Shown here one piece after another: positions 18,127 through 27,006 of a stretch of 64,000 nt of DNA. The stretch is from Hyphomicrobiales bacterium (GTDB lineage Bacteria > Pseudomonadota > Alphaproteobacteria > Rhizobiales > Xanthobacteraceae): NCBI GenBank assembly GCA_017305535.1, contig JAFKKN010000007.1, positions 124,001 to 188,000 of the forward strand. Reading direction: 5' to 3'. A program made the translations under genes and the position numbers. The notes under the pieces are model-generated. The model ran no database searches, had not been told where the DNA came from, and saw nothing but the letters and a program-made list of their open reading frames with translations. The stretch's first letter is position 1, and the number at the start of each line of letters is the position of its first letter.

Positions 18127-18153
18127 AAATATGAGTTTGCAAAATTCATATTT
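18127..18153. promoter_or_regulatory. LysR-type T-N11-A operator
   Basis: A perfect inverted repeat AAATATGA-N11-TCATATTT sits 12 bases before the LysR start and 117 bases before the oxidoreductase start. It fits the canonical LTTR T-N11-A box and is probably bound by the LysR protein encoded beside it. Confidence 0.75.
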
Positions 18154-18269
18154 GTAATATTGCGCCGAGGTCGTCAATCTCGTTCCCCGGATGGATGCGC
18201 GGGCAGCTCTGGGAGCGCCGCGTTTTCGTGGCCCAATTCACCGTCCCGGCGGCAAGGCGAGGAAGCAAT

Positions 18270-19727
18270 ATGACGGATCAACCATCGATCAACAGCGTCT
18301 CGGAAGGCATGGGCCTCGAGATATTCGACGGCGCGCAGGGCCGTCAGCGGCGGCCTCGCCCCGCGCTGACCCATCGCGAAGCCGCGCGTGAAATTCCGGT
18401 CTTTTCCGAAACCGACGTGCTGGTGATCGGCGGCGGCCCCTCGGGCACCTCGGCGGCGGTCGCGGCGGCCAAGCTCGGCGCGGATGTCACGCTGGTCGAG
18501 CGCTACAATCATCTCGGTGGCCTGTCGACCGGCGGGCTGGTGATCTGGATCGACCGCATGAGTGACTGGAGCGGCACCCAGGTCATCTCCGGGTTTGCGC
18601 GCGACGTGTTCGATCGGTTGCCGAAAGAGGCCGTCCTGGGTCCGCCGCGCAGTGAATGGGGTTCGAAGGACGCCGCGATCACCGATTACTGGTCCTATCG
18701 TTCCGCGGCATTCCAGGGTGTCGTCACCTGGTCGCCGACCATCGATCCGGAGGCGTTGAAGACGCTGTCGATGCAGATGATGGTCGAAAACAAGATTCGG
18801 CTCGTTCTTCATGCGTTGGCGGTCGAGCCGATCATGGACGGCAACGTAATGACGGGGGCGATCTTCGAGAGCAAGGAGGGGCGTCAGGCAATTCGCGCGA
18901 AGGTGGTGATCGACACCACGGGTGACGCAGATATGCTGGCGCGCGCGGGCGCGAAGTCCGACTCCGACATCGACACCAGCGACATCCATCACTGCATCAA
19001 CACCGCCTTCATGCTGGGCGGCGTCGACATGGAGCGCTGGACTGAATTCCGTCGCACCAACAGCGCCGGCTTCGCCGATTTCATGAAGCGCGGACGCGAC
19101 CGGCTGAAATTCTTCGAGAAGCCGTTCTTCTCCTGGCGCTCCGATATCGGTCTGTTCATGGGGCCGCGCCTGTCGGGATACAGCGCCATCGACGTCGAGG
19201 ATCTCACTGAAGTCGAACTGAAGTCGCGGCAACTTGCCGTCAAGCATCTCGAAATCTACCGGACTGAGGCGCCCGGCTTCGAGAATGCCTTCCTGTTGCT
19301 GGGCGCGCCGCAAGTCGGCGTGCGTCACAGCCGTCGTTTCGCGGCGGAGCGCATGGTGACGCGCAAGCAATGGGACGAAGGCACGGTCTGGGACGACGAG
19401 GTCGGCGTCTCGACCTCGCTCGCGCCGAAGTGGAAGAACATTTCGGTCCCCTATGGCTCGTTGCTGCCCTCGGGGCTGGAAGGCGCGCTCGGCGCCGGGC
19501 GTCATGTTGCCTGTGATGCCAGTTCGCACACCTTCCTGCGCGAGGTGCCGCAATGCTGGATGACCGGGCAGGCCGCCGGCGTCGCCGGCGCGCTTGCCGC
19601 CAACGCCGGCATCGCGCCGCGTCGCGTCGAGCCGCGGGCGATCCAGCGCGAATTGCTCCGGCAGGGGGCGTATCTCTCGCCGTCCATCGTCGCGGCGGCG
19701 GAGCCGACGGCAAGCGCAGCCGAATAG
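18270..19727 (+). CDS. FAD-dependent oxidoreductase (FAD_oxidored family)
   Basis: A 485-residue flavoprotein. The Rossmann dinucleotide motif VLVIGGGPSGTSAA is at about residues 50-63, followed by VTLVERYNHLGGLSTGGLV, which is typical of the FAD_oxidored (PF12831-like) group. A C-terminal FAD-contact segment (LGAGRHVACDASSHTFLR) is also seen. The start at 18270 follows GAGGAAG; the 25-residue upstream extension is not supported. The family oxidises or reduces varied substrates. The divergent LysR and the downstream binding protein suggest use on an imported organic compound. Confidence 0.82.
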   Translation: MTDQPSINSVSEGMGLEIFDGAQGRQRRPRPALTHREAAREIPVFSETDVLVIGGGPSGTSAAVAAAKLGADVTLVERYNHLGGLSTGGLVIWIDRMSDWSGTQVISGFARDVFDRLPKEAVLGPPRSEWGSKDAAITDYWSYRSAAFQGVVTWSPTIDPEALKTLSMQMMVENKIRLVLHALAVEPIMDGNVMTGAIFESKEGRQAIRAKVVIDTTGDADMLARAGAKSDSDIDTSDIHHCINTAFMLGGVDMERWTEFRRTNSAGFADFMKRGRDRLKFFEKPFFSWRSDIGLFMGPRLSGYSAIDVEDLTEVELKSRQLAVKHLEIYRTEAPGFENAFLLLGAPQVGVRHSRRFAAERMVTRKQWDEGTVWDDEVGVSTSLAPKWKNISVPYGSLLPSGLEGALGAGRHVACDASSHTFLREVPQCWMTGQAAGVAGALAANAGIAPRRVEPRAIQRELLRQGAYLSPSIVAAAEPTASAAE

Positions 19728-19762
19728 CGCCGAATTTTCAACTTCTGTCCCGGCGGCTCGGC

Positions 19763-19781
19763 CGGCGTCCTTCGGACGCCG
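19763..19781. terminator. GC-rich hairpin after the FAD oxidoreductase gene
   Basis: CGGCGTCC-TTC-GGACGCCG forms a perfect 8-bp stem with a 3-base loop 35 bases after the stop. There is no T-run, so it may be only a weak or processing hairpin. Confidence 0.4.
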
Positions 19782-19852
19782 ATCGCCGGCTGCGGCCTGC
19801 GGGCAGTTAGCGGCGTCCACCGGACACCGACATCACGAGGAGGGAGCGAGAC

Positions 19853-21001
19853 ATGATATCTGGAAGGAAGCTACTGGTCGCCGCGTTGCTGGCGACCGTG
19901 TCGTTCGCGGCATCGTCCGCGATCGCGCAGAATGCCAAGCCGCTCAAGATCGGGCTTCTGCTGAGTCTCAGCGGTCCTGCGGCGTCGTTCGGCATTCCCG
20001 AACGCGACGCCGCCGAATTGATCGTCGCGGGCCTCAATTCGCAGGGCGGCGTTGACGGTCGAAAAGTCGAACTGGCGATTTACGACGACACCACCAATCC
20101 GACCGAGGCAGCGCGCGGTGCGACCAAGCTCATTCGCGAGGACGGCGTCGTGGCCATCGTCGGTGCCAGCACCGGCAGCGGCACGCTGGCGGCGGCCCCG
20201 ATCGCCGCGCGTGAGAAGATCCCGATGCTGGCTCCGAATGCGACGATCTCGGTCACGGCACGCGAAAGCCAGTCGTATCCGTATGTGTTCCGGACGATGT
20301 CGAACGATCTCGTCAACACCAAGCAGCTTTATGAGGCGGCGATCGCAGGCGGCGCCAAGAAGGTCGCGATCTTTTATCAAGAGGACGCCTATGGCAAGGA
20401 CTCCGCCACTTACGTCAAGAAGCTTGCTGAGGAGCGCGGCGCGCCGATCGTCGACATGGCGTCAGCGCCGCTGAAGTCGATTGAAGTCGCGGCGCAGGCC
20501 GTGAAGCTTCGTGGCAGTTCGCCCGACGCGGTCATCATGCAGGTGACGGCGCCGGCGCTCGGCGGAGCCTTCGTGCGCGCAGCCAAGCAGGTGGGCCTCG
20601 ATGTGCCGATCTGGGGGTCGATGGGACTCGGCCAGAAGTCGTTCATCGAAAGCTCCGGCGCCGCCGGAAATGGTGTTCGGCTCGTCGTGTTCGGCAACTG
20701 GGACGATCCGTCGCCGCGCCAGGCCAAGCTCGCGGATGTGATGAAGGCCGGCGGAAAATCGCCTCAGGGTTTCGCCGAACTGATTTCGACCAATGGTCTG
20801 CTGGCGATCGTCGAAGCCGCGCGCAAGATCAAGGGCGATATCACCGGCCCTGCGCTTCGCGATGAACTCGAGAAGCTGTGCAAGGTGACGACGTATTCGG
20901 ATGGCGAGCTTTGCTATTCGAAGGACGACCATGACGGCTGGAGCACCGACGCACTGACCACCGTGGAAATCCGCGACGGCGCGTTCAAGCGCGTTCAGTG
21001 A
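19853..21001 (+). CDS. ABC transporter substrate-binding protein (HAAT/LivK type), copy 1
   Basis: A 382-residue periplasmic binding protein. Signal peptide: KLLVAALLATVSFAASSAIA, then AQNA. The mature domain begins LKIGLLLSLSGPAASFGIPE and contains the family segments DGRKVELAIYDD and GASTGSGTLAAAPIA. The ribosome site GGAGGGAG is strong. It is closely similar along its length to the binding protein at 28243-29388. Such proteins bind branched-chain or aromatic amino acids or aromatic and alicyclic carboxylates. It lies upstream of livHMGF in the same direction, with a 226-bp gap that holds a promoter region. Confidence 0.9.
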   Translation: MISGRKLLVAALLATVSFAASSAIAQNAKPLKIGLLLSLSGPAASFGIPERDAAELIVAGLNSQGGVDGRKVELAIYDDTTNPTEAARGATKLIREDGVVAIVGASTGSGTLAAAPIAAREKIPMLAPNATISVTARESQSYPYVFRTMSNDLVNTKQLYEAAIAGGAKKVAIFYQEDAYGKDSATYVKKLAEERGAPIVDMASAPLKSIEVAAQAVKLRGSSPDAVIMQVTAPALGGAFVRAAKQVGLDVPIWGSMGLGQKSFIESSGAAGNGVRLVVFGNWDDPSPRQAKLADVMKAGGKSPQGFAELISTNGLLAIVEAARKIKGDITGPALRDELEKLCKVTTYSDGELCYSKDDHDGWSTDALTTVEIRDGAFKRVQ

Positions 21002-21118
21002 CGTCCACCGGACGGTGATTTCGGGGCTGCCGCGCCGCCGTGGCGCCGCGGCCCCGCGCCCGTATGTTTCCGTTTTTCGGCACGAATAGAGCAGTGCGGC
21101 GCGCGCTTGGAAGCGTTC

Positions 21119-21167
21119 TTGACAAAGAACAATCCTTCTGTACGGTATCAGATACCAACTGGTTGGT
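21119..21167 (+). promoter_or_regulatory. Candidate livH promoter with two overlapping palindromes
   Basis: A TTGACA at 21119-21124 could be a -35 element. Just downstream lie GGTATC-A-GATACC (21144-21156) and, sharing three bases with it, ACCAAC-TG-GTTGGT (21154-21167). They cover the expected -10 area about 60-85 bases before livH, a typical repressor position. The bound regulator is not known; the two paralogous TetR proteins of the block are candidates. Confidence 0.55.
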
Positions 21168-21227
21168 TTTTAATCTGCCGCGAGTTGAACGGCCGGCGGA
21201 TGCAAATCATTTCATCGGGGAGAGTGG

Positions 21228-22094
21228 ATGTACGAGTTGCTTGAGTTTTCCTCGCGCGGGGTTCTTCTCGGCGTGACTTACGGATTGCTCGCGTTTCCGA
21301 TCAGTCTGCTCTTCATCGCGACGGATACCGTCGATCTCGCGGTGGGCGCCTACGCGGTTCTGGCGGGCGCGGTCGCGATGTTTGTCGGCGGAAGCGTCAA
21401 TCCGGCGGTCGGCATCCTCACCGGCATTCTGGTTGGCGTGCTGGCGTCGGCGGCGATCGGTTCGATCTCGCTGATGCTCGGTCGCCGGCAGAAGGGTGAT
21501 CCGCTCGTGTTGGTGCTGGCGAGCTTCGGTTTCGCCATCTTCCTCGAATCCGTCGTCCTGACGTTGTTCGGAAAAGATCCGTTCATCCGTCAACCCTTCA
21601 CTTACTTCTGGAATATCGGCGGTATCCGCATCAGCCCGCAGGCCGGCGTCAATGTGGTGGTCGGTCTGTTGTTGATCGCCGCAGTGTACGTTCTGCTGTA
21701 TCGGACCTCCTGGGGGCGCGATGTGCGCGCCAGCGCCAACAACGAGCGGGCGGCGTTGCTTGCTGGCATTCCGGTGCGGGCGTTGCGGTTCTCGGCTTTC
21801 ATGCTCGCGGGATTGCTGGCGGGAATCGCCGGCGTCCTGGTGTTGTACACCTCCGGCATGGACTTCGCGTCGGGTATGCATCTGACGCTGGCCGGCTTCG
21901 GCGCGGCGATCGTCTTCGGTTTGCACGGTCCGCTGCGCGGATTCTTCGGCGGTCTCGCCATCGGTGTCGTCGAGACCATCAGTGCCGGTTACGCCAATGG
22001 CGGCCTTGCGAGTCTCGTGCCGCTTCTCTTCATCTTCCTGGTGCTGACGCTGGGGCGCGGCGGCCGTCAGGGTCCGGCGGGAGTTCGGGCATGA
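21228..22094 (+). CDS. livH: Branched-chain amino acid-type ABC permease, LivH family
   Basis: A 288-residue inner-membrane permease with about eight hydrophobic helices. It opens LLEFSSRGVLLGVTYGLLAF and carries the LivH cytoplasmic loop RASANNERAALLAGIPV (about residues 166-182). GGGGAGAG precedes the ATG. It pairs with the LivM encoded next, whose start overlaps this stop by four bases. Substrate is inferred only as an organic acid or amino acid, from the downstream acyl-CoA genes. Confidence 0.92.
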   Translation: MYELLEFSSRGVLLGVTYGLLAFPISLLFIATDTVDLAVGAYAVLAGAVAMFVGGSVNPAVGILTGILVGVLASAAIGSISLMLGRRQKGDPLVLVLASFGFAIFLESVVLTLFGKDPFIRQPFTYFWNIGGIRISPQAGVNVVVGLLLIAAVYVLLYRTSWGRDVRASANNERAALLAGIPVRALRFSAFMLAGLLAGIAGVLVLYTSGMDFASGMHLTLAGFGAAIVFGLHGPLRGFFGGLAIGVVETISAGYANGGLASLVPLLFIFLVLTLGRGGRQGPAGVRA

Positions 22095-23092
22095 ATTCCC
22101 TGCTGATGCGCTATCGTTCGGTGCTCGTGCTCATCGTTGTCCTGACCGTGGTCACGATGCTGATCCGCGCCAATACAGTGTGGCTCGATACATCCGTGGT
22201 GATTGCGATCTATTCGCTGATCGCGCTCTCCGTCGGTATCAGCTACGGTCAGGCCGGTATTCTCTCGGTCGCCCAGGCGGCGTTTGCTTCGGTCGGCGCC
22301 TACGCGACCGCCATCGTGACCGCGCGTTACGATCTTCCGGCGGCAGTGGGCCTGGTGCTGGCGCTGCTGCTTCCGCCGCTCATTGCCTATCCGCTGGCGC
22401 GACTGGTGACGCGGCTCAATGCGCTGTCGCTGGCGATCGCCACGCTGGTCTTCGGTCAGGCCTTCGACATCATCCTGCGCGAAGGCGGCGATTTCACCGG
22501 CGGTTATATCGGCTTGTCCGGCATTCCGCCGCTGCCGTTCGCATCCGGTCTGCTCCAGTTTCATTTCGTCGCCTGGGGAGCGGTGCTGATTGTCGCGGTG
22601 CTGCTCAGCAATCTCATCGATTCGCCGTTCGGCCGTGCAACGAACACGCTGCGTTCGGATACGCTGCGGGCCGTGGCCGACGGTGTGAACGTGCCGCATG
22701 TTCGCAGCGCGATTCTTGCATTTTCTGCGTCGGTCGCGGGTCTCGGCGGCTGGCTCTATGCGCATCACATCGCCTATATCGGCCCCGACTCTCTCGGCCC
22801 CTCGGTCTCTCTCTCCGTTCTGCTCATGGCGGTGGTCGGCGGTGCGCAAACCGTGCTTGGTCCGATCATCGGCGCCGCGCTGCTGACTTTGCTGTTCAAG
22901 TTCATTCCCAGTCAGGAAGTGCAGGGCATGTTCTATGGCGGCGCGCTGATTGCCGTGCTGGTGCTGACGCCGAACGGTCTGATGGGGCTTCGCACCGTTA
23001 TCGGACGGTGGATGAAATCATCCGCGACGAAGAGGGAACGGGCTACGGCCAACGTCGCCACCGGCGTCTCCGCGGCGAGGAGGGCGTCATGA
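22091..23092 (+). CDS. livM: Branched-chain amino acid-type ABC permease, LivM family
   Basis: A 333-residue permease with the LivM hallmarks: SYGQAGILSVAQAAFASVGA near residue 50, the cytoplasmic loop in the DSPFGRATNTLRSDTLRAVA region, and the C-terminal VVGGAQTVLGPIIGA segment. A basic tail of about 25 residues follows the last helix. It overlaps livH and livG by four and four bases respectively, so the whole transporter is translationally coupled. Confidence 0.92.
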   Translation: MNSLLMRYRSVLVLIVVLTVVTMLIRANTVWLDTSVVIAIYSLIALSVGISYGQAGILSVAQAAFASVGAYATAIVTARYDLPAAVGLVLALLLPPLIAYPLARLVTRLNALSLAIATLVFGQAFDIILREGGDFTGGYIGLSGIPPLPFASGLLQFHFVAWGAVLIVAVLLSNLIDSPFGRATNTLRSDTLRAVADGVNVPHVRSAILAFSASVAGLGGWLYAHHIAYIGPDSLGPSVSLSVLLMAVVGGAQTVLGPIIGAALLTLLFKFIPSQEVQGMFYGGALIAVLVLTPNGLMGLRTVIGRWMKSSATKRERATANVATGVSAARRAS

Positions 23093-23850
23093 GCATCGAG
23101 GTCGAGAAAATCGACGTCCGTTTCGGCGGTGTGACGGCGCTGCAGGATGTCGGCCTCACATTGCAGCGTGGCGAGGTTCTCGCCGTTATTGGACCGAACG
23201 GCTCGGGCAAGAGCACGCTATTCAACGCGATCACCGGATTTGTCGACATCGCGTCGGGAAGCGTCGCGGTGGACGGCAAGGACATGGCGGGCATTCCCGC
23301 GGCAAGCCGGATCGCCAGCGGCATTTCCCGCACCTTCCAGACTCCGCGGATCAATCCGGCCGCCACCGTGGAAGATTCGGTGCTGTGCGGATTTCATCCT
23401 CACGCGCGGATCAGCTTCTGGGAGGGGCTGCTGCGACCGCCGGCGATGTCACGAACGGAAGCGGAGTTGCGGCGGCGTCGCACCCGCGTCCTGGAACAGC
23501 TCGATCTTCTCGGCTTCGCCGAACAGCAGATGGGCGAGTTGCCGATGGGTATCGTGCGGATGGTCGATATCGCGCGGGCCATGGCGGCGGAACCGAACTA
23601 TCTGCTGCTGGACGAGCCGGCGGCGGGTCTTTCGAAGACCGAACAGAACGTATTGATCCAGCAGGTGAGGCAACTCGCCAAGCAAGGCGTCGGCGTGTTG
23701 CTCGTCGAACATAACTTCGGCCTCATTCGCCGCCTCGCCGACCGGGTGATCGTGCTCGACCGCGGCAAGGTTCTCCTGCGCGGCACCGCCGACGAGGTGA
23801 GCAAGCGTCCCGAATTCGTCACCGCCTATCTTGGCACCAGCGTGCAGTGA
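23089..23850 (+). CDS. livG: Branched-chain amino acid-type ABC ATPase, LivG family
   Basis: A 253-residue ABC ATPase. Walker A is GPNGSGKST (about residues 34-42), the Q-loop region ISRTFQTPRI is LivG-like, Walker B is LLLDEPAAGLS, and the switch is LLVEHNFGLI. The signature is degenerate: where LSGGQ is expected the sequence reads ELPMGIVRMVDIARAM. The ATG overlaps the livM stop. It energises the LivHM pore with LivF. Confidence 0.9.
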   Translation: MSIEVEKIDVRFGGVTALQDVGLTLQRGEVLAVIGPNGSGKSTLFNAITGFVDIASGSVAVDGKDMAGIPAASRIASGISRTFQTPRINPAATVEDSVLCGFHPHARISFWEGLLRPPAMSRTEAELRRRRTRVLEQLDLLGFAEQQMGELPMGIVRMVDIARAMAAEPNYLLLDEPAAGLSKTEQNVLIQQVRQLAKQGVGVLLVEHNFGLIRRLADRVIVLDRGKVLLRGTADEVSKRPEFVTAYLGTSVQ

Positions 23851-23860
23851 AGGGACCGTC

Positions 23861-24661
23861 ATGACCGGGGTGCTTTCCATTGTTTCGAATAACTCCAGCG
23901 CCGCGTCGCGAGGGCAATCCATTCTGACCTGCCGGAACATCACCGCGCGCTATGGCCGGATCGGGGTTTGTCACGGTGTCGACCTCGCGGTGTCCGCCGG
24001 AGAAGTCGTCGCTGTGCTGGGGCCGAATGGCGCCGGCAAGAGCAGCTTCCTTGGATCGATCGCAGGTCTGGTGCAGGGCGACGGCGAGGTGATCGTTGGT
24101 GATCGAGCGATCGGTCAAATGCCGGCCTTTCTCCGTGCCAAGCACGGCCTCGCATTCGTTCCCGAAATTCGCGGCAACATTTGTCCGGCGCTCTCCGTTC
24201 AAGAGAATCTCGGGCTTGGATTGCGGATGATCGACGACGACCGCGATGCCGCGCTCCAGCGCATATTGGAACTGTTTCCGATCCTCAAGGAGCGGCTCGA
24301 CGCGCCCGCCGGAATGCTGAGTGGCGGTGAGCAACAGATGTTGGCCGTCGGCATGGCGGTGGCGCGGCGCCCGCGTGTGCTGATCCTCGACGAGCCGACG
24401 CAGGGGCTCGCACCGGCGGTGTATGACATCTTGCGCGCGACATTCGCGAAATTTCGCGAGGACGGTCTTGCCATCGTCGTCGCCGAACAGAACGTCCCCT
24501 TCGCCGCCAGTGTCGCCGACCGTTTCATCATGTTGTCCGATGGGCAGGTCGTGCTCAGCGGCGGTCATGATCAATTGCAGAAGTACGACACGATCCTCGC
24601 CGCGTTTCTCGGCAGCGAAGAGAGCGTGTCCGGCACCACCCGACCTTCCAACGTTCAATAA
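23861..24661 (+). CDS. livF: Branched-chain amino acid-type ABC ATPase, LivF family
   Basis: A 266-residue ABC ATPase. Walker A GPNGAGKSS (about residues 57-65), LAFVPEIRGNICPALSVQEN at the Q-loop, signature LSGGEQQMLAVG, Walker B LILDEPTQGLAP, and switch VVAEQNVPFA. The N-terminus is about 20 residues longer than usual. ATG 23861 is used; it follows GAAGGGA. It completes the livHMGF set that begins at 21228. Confidence 0.92.
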   Translation: MTGVLSIVSNNSSAASRGQSILTCRNITARYGRIGVCHGVDLAVSAGEVVAVLGPNGAGKSSFLGSIAGLVQGDGEVIVGDRAIGQMPAFLRAKHGLAFVPEIRGNICPALSVQENLGLGLRMIDDDRDAALQRILELFPILKERLDAPAGMLSGGEQQMLAVGMAVARRPRVLILDEPTQGLAPAVYDILRATFAKFREDGLAIVVAEQNVPFAASVADRFIMLSDGQVVLSGGHDQLQKYDTILAAFLGSEESVSGTTRPSNVQ

Positions 24662-24673
24662 GGCCTGTTGTTA

Positions 24674-25861
24674 ATGTCAGAAGTTTCCGATCCGGGACAA
24701 CGTTCGTCCGGACCTCTCGCCGGCGTTCGCGTCATCGATCTGTCGCGGCTTGCTCCGGGACCGTACTGCACCATGCTGCTTGCCGATCTCGGCGCGGAGG
24801 TGATCGTGGTGGGTGGTGGCCGGTCGGGGCTGCCTGTAACTGAACTGTCGCGCGGCAAGACATTCATCTCGCTCGACCTCAAGAGCGCCGCCGGCAAGGA
24901 TGCCTTGCATCGTCTGGTCAAGACCGCCGACGTTCTGATCGAGGGATTCCGGCCGGGTGTCGCCGATCGCATCGGCGCCGGATATGCCGAACTCTCGGCG
25001 ATCAATCCGCGCCTCGTCTATTGTTCGATGACCGGCTATGGCCAAAGTGGCCCGCGGTCGCAGGAAGCCGGCCATGACATCAACTATCTCGCGCTCAGCG
25101 GTCTGCTCGGCGCGGTCGGCCCGAAAGACGAGGTGTCGTATCCGCCGCTGAACCTGCTCGCGGATTTCGGCGCCGGAGGATTGCTGGCCGCATTCGGTGT
25201 CGTGACCGCGTTATTCGAGACGCGCGCCTCGGGGCGTGGTCAGCACGTCGACGCCGCCATGGTAGACGGCTGCATGTCGATGATGGCGATGCATTATCCG
25301 TCATGGAATACGCCGGTGATGCCGGGGCGTGGCGACGGGCTGATCACCGGAAATGCGCCATTCTATCGTTGTTACTTCTGCGCCGACGGACAGCAGGTGT
25401 CGGTGGGGGCGCTGGAGCTGGCGTTCTTCCGCGCGCTATGGACCGTTCTCGATCTCGGCGACATCCCCGATCACATGGACAAGGCGACGTGGCCGTTCAT
25501 CGAGCGAACGCTCGAGAACACGTTTCGCACGCAACCGCGCAGCTACTGGTCCGATCTGTTCTCTGGCACCGATGCCTGCGTCGCACCCGTGCTGTCGCCG
25601 GATGAAGTCTGGCAGGAGCCGCATAACAAGGCGCGCCACCCGGATGCATCGCATGCGCAGGTGCCTGCCATCCCGCGCTTCAGCCGCACGCCGTCGCTGG
25701 CGCGCAAGCTGGATCGCAGTGATCGAAGCTGCGAAGTGCTGAAGTCGGTCGCGATGTCGAATGCCGATATCGCGCAGGCCGTGCCGTCCAATCCCGCTTC
25801 CGCCGTCGAAGGGCTGTCCTGGCCGCCCGTTCTTCGCAACGCCGAAATCGCTTCTCAATAA
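24674..25861 (+). CDS. Alpha-methylacyl-CoA racemase-like protein (CoA-transferase III fold)
   Basis: A 395-residue family III protein. Although the fold is shared with CoA-transferases, the active-site blocks are those of alpha-methylacyl-CoA racemase: GHDINYLAL with His134 and PLNLLADFGAGGL with Asp164, the acid/base pair of that enzyme. The racemase inverts 2-methyl-branched acyl-CoAs so that an S-specific dehydrogenase can act. The acyl-CoA dehydrogenase gene follows directly. ATG 24674 is used; a TTG at 24668 is also possible. CoA transfer remains an alternative function. Confidence 0.78.
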   Translation: MSEVSDPGQRSSGPLAGVRVIDLSRLAPGPYCTMLLADLGAEVIVVGGGRSGLPVTELSRGKTFISLDLKSAAGKDALHRLVKTADVLIEGFRPGVADRIGAGYAELSAINPRLVYCSMTGYGQSGPRSQEAGHDINYLALSGLLGAVGPKDEVSYPPLNLLADFGAGGLLAAFGVVTALFETRASGRGQHVDAAMVDGCMSMMAMHYPSWNTPVMPGRGDGLITGNAPFYRCYFCADGQQVSVGALELAFFRALWTVLDLGDIPDHMDKATWPFIERTLENTFRTQPRSYWSDLFSGTDACVAPVLSPDEVWQEPHNKARHPDASHAQVPAIPRFSRTPSLARKLDRSDRSCEVLKSVAMSNADIAQAVPSNPASAVEGLSWPPVLRNAEIASQ

Positions 25862-25872
25862 GGACAAGAACC

Positions 25873-27003
25873 ATGCAAGCAATGGACAAGCAGGCTTACG
25901 AATCGTTTCGCGACACCATGCGACGTCTCGCCGTCAACAAGGTCGCGCCGCATGCCGCCGAAGTGGATCGCACCAAGCAGCCGCCGGTGAAATCCCATGC
26001 CGGGCTGAGCGAAGCGGGCATCGTCGGCCTGGGTTTCCCCGAGGAGTTCGGTGGCCAGAGCGGTGATCTGCTCTCGCAGGTGATCGCGGTCGAGGAAACT
26101 GCGCGCGTCTGCGCCACCACCGGTCTCACGTTGATGACCGGTTGGGCGGCGCTCGATCCGCTGATCCGCTTCGGTGCGAAAGAGCTGATCGGCCAGATCG
26201 TGCCGTCCGTTGCCGAGGGCAAGACCATCGCGGGCTGGTGTCTGACCGAACCGCAGGGCGGTTCCGATCTGCCGGCCTTGAAGACCCGCGCGGTGCGTGA
26301 AGGCGACGAATGGGTCATCAACGGTACCAAGCGTTTCATCACCAACGCTTCGTGGGCCGAATGGTATCTCGTGCTCGCGCGCACCGGCGAGAAAGCCTAC
26401 GGCATCTTCATGGTGCATCGGAACGATCCGGGCCTGTCGTTCGGCAAGCTCGAGAGCAAGATGGGTTTGCGCGGCAGTCCGACCGCCGATGTGATCTTCG
26501 AAAACTGCCGGATTCCGGCGAGCCGGGCGATCGGCGATACCACCAAGGGCTACGAGTACATGACCGTGTCCCTGACGATCTCGCGACCGCTGATCGGCGC
26601 GCAGGCACTGGGGATCGCGCAGGGCGCGCTTGACGAAGCGGTGCTCTACACCCGCGATCGCAAGCAGTTCGGTCAGTCGGTGTCGCGCTTCCAGATGGTC
26701 CGGGGCATGATCGCCGAGATGGCGGTCAAGGTCGAAGCCTCGCGCAGCCTGCTGTATCGCGCGGTCGAGGCGATCGAGGAGAATCCCACCAACGGTCGCA
26801 CGCTGGCGTCGATGGCCAAGATGTTGTGCAGCGACACCGCGATGCAGGTAGCGACCGATGCGGTGCAGTTGCATGGCGGCTACGGCTATCTCGAGGATTA
26901 TCCCGTCGAGCGCATGATGCGGGATGCCAAGATCACGCAGATCTATGAAGGCACCAATCAGATTCAGCGGCTGATTATCGCCAAAAGCGTCTACGCGGAC
27001 TGA
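25873..27003 (+). CDS. Acyl-CoA dehydrogenase
   Basis: A 376-residue FAD-dependent dehydrogenase. The catalytic Glu is in YEGTNQIQR (Glu359), as in short- and medium-chain enzymes. The flavin- and substrate-contact block WCLTEPQGGSDLPALKT is at about residue 118, and HGGYGYLEDYPVERMMRDAK precedes the catalytic loop. It introduces the 2,3-double bond of an acyl-CoA and passes electrons to ETF. It sits between the racemase-like and CoA-transferase genes with gaps of 11 and 3 bases, so it acts in the same pathway. Confidence 0.92.
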   Translation: MQAMDKQAYESFRDTMRRLAVNKVAPHAAEVDRTKQPPVKSHAGLSEAGIVGLGFPEEFGGQSGDLLSQVIAVEETARVCATTGLTLMTGWAALDPLIRFGAKELIGQIVPSVAEGKTIAGWCLTEPQGGSDLPALKTRAVREGDEWVINGTKRFITNASWAEWYLVLARTGEKAYGIFMVHRNDPGLSFGKLESKMGLRGSPTADVIFENCRIPASRAIGDTTKGYEYMTVSLTISRPLIGAQALGIAQGALDEAVLYTRDRKQFGQSVSRFQMVRGMIAEMAVKVEASRSLLYRAVEAIEENPTNGRTLASMAKMLCSDTAMQVATDAVQLHGGYGYLEDYPVERMMRDAKITQIYEGTNQIQRLIIAKSVYAD

Positions 27004-27006
27004 GCG

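Noticed and set aside
18174-19820. 548-residue open frame opposite the FAD oxidoreductase gene
   Set aside because: Its composition is that of a shadow frame; the opposite strand has a full Rossmann flavoprotein with a ribosome site.
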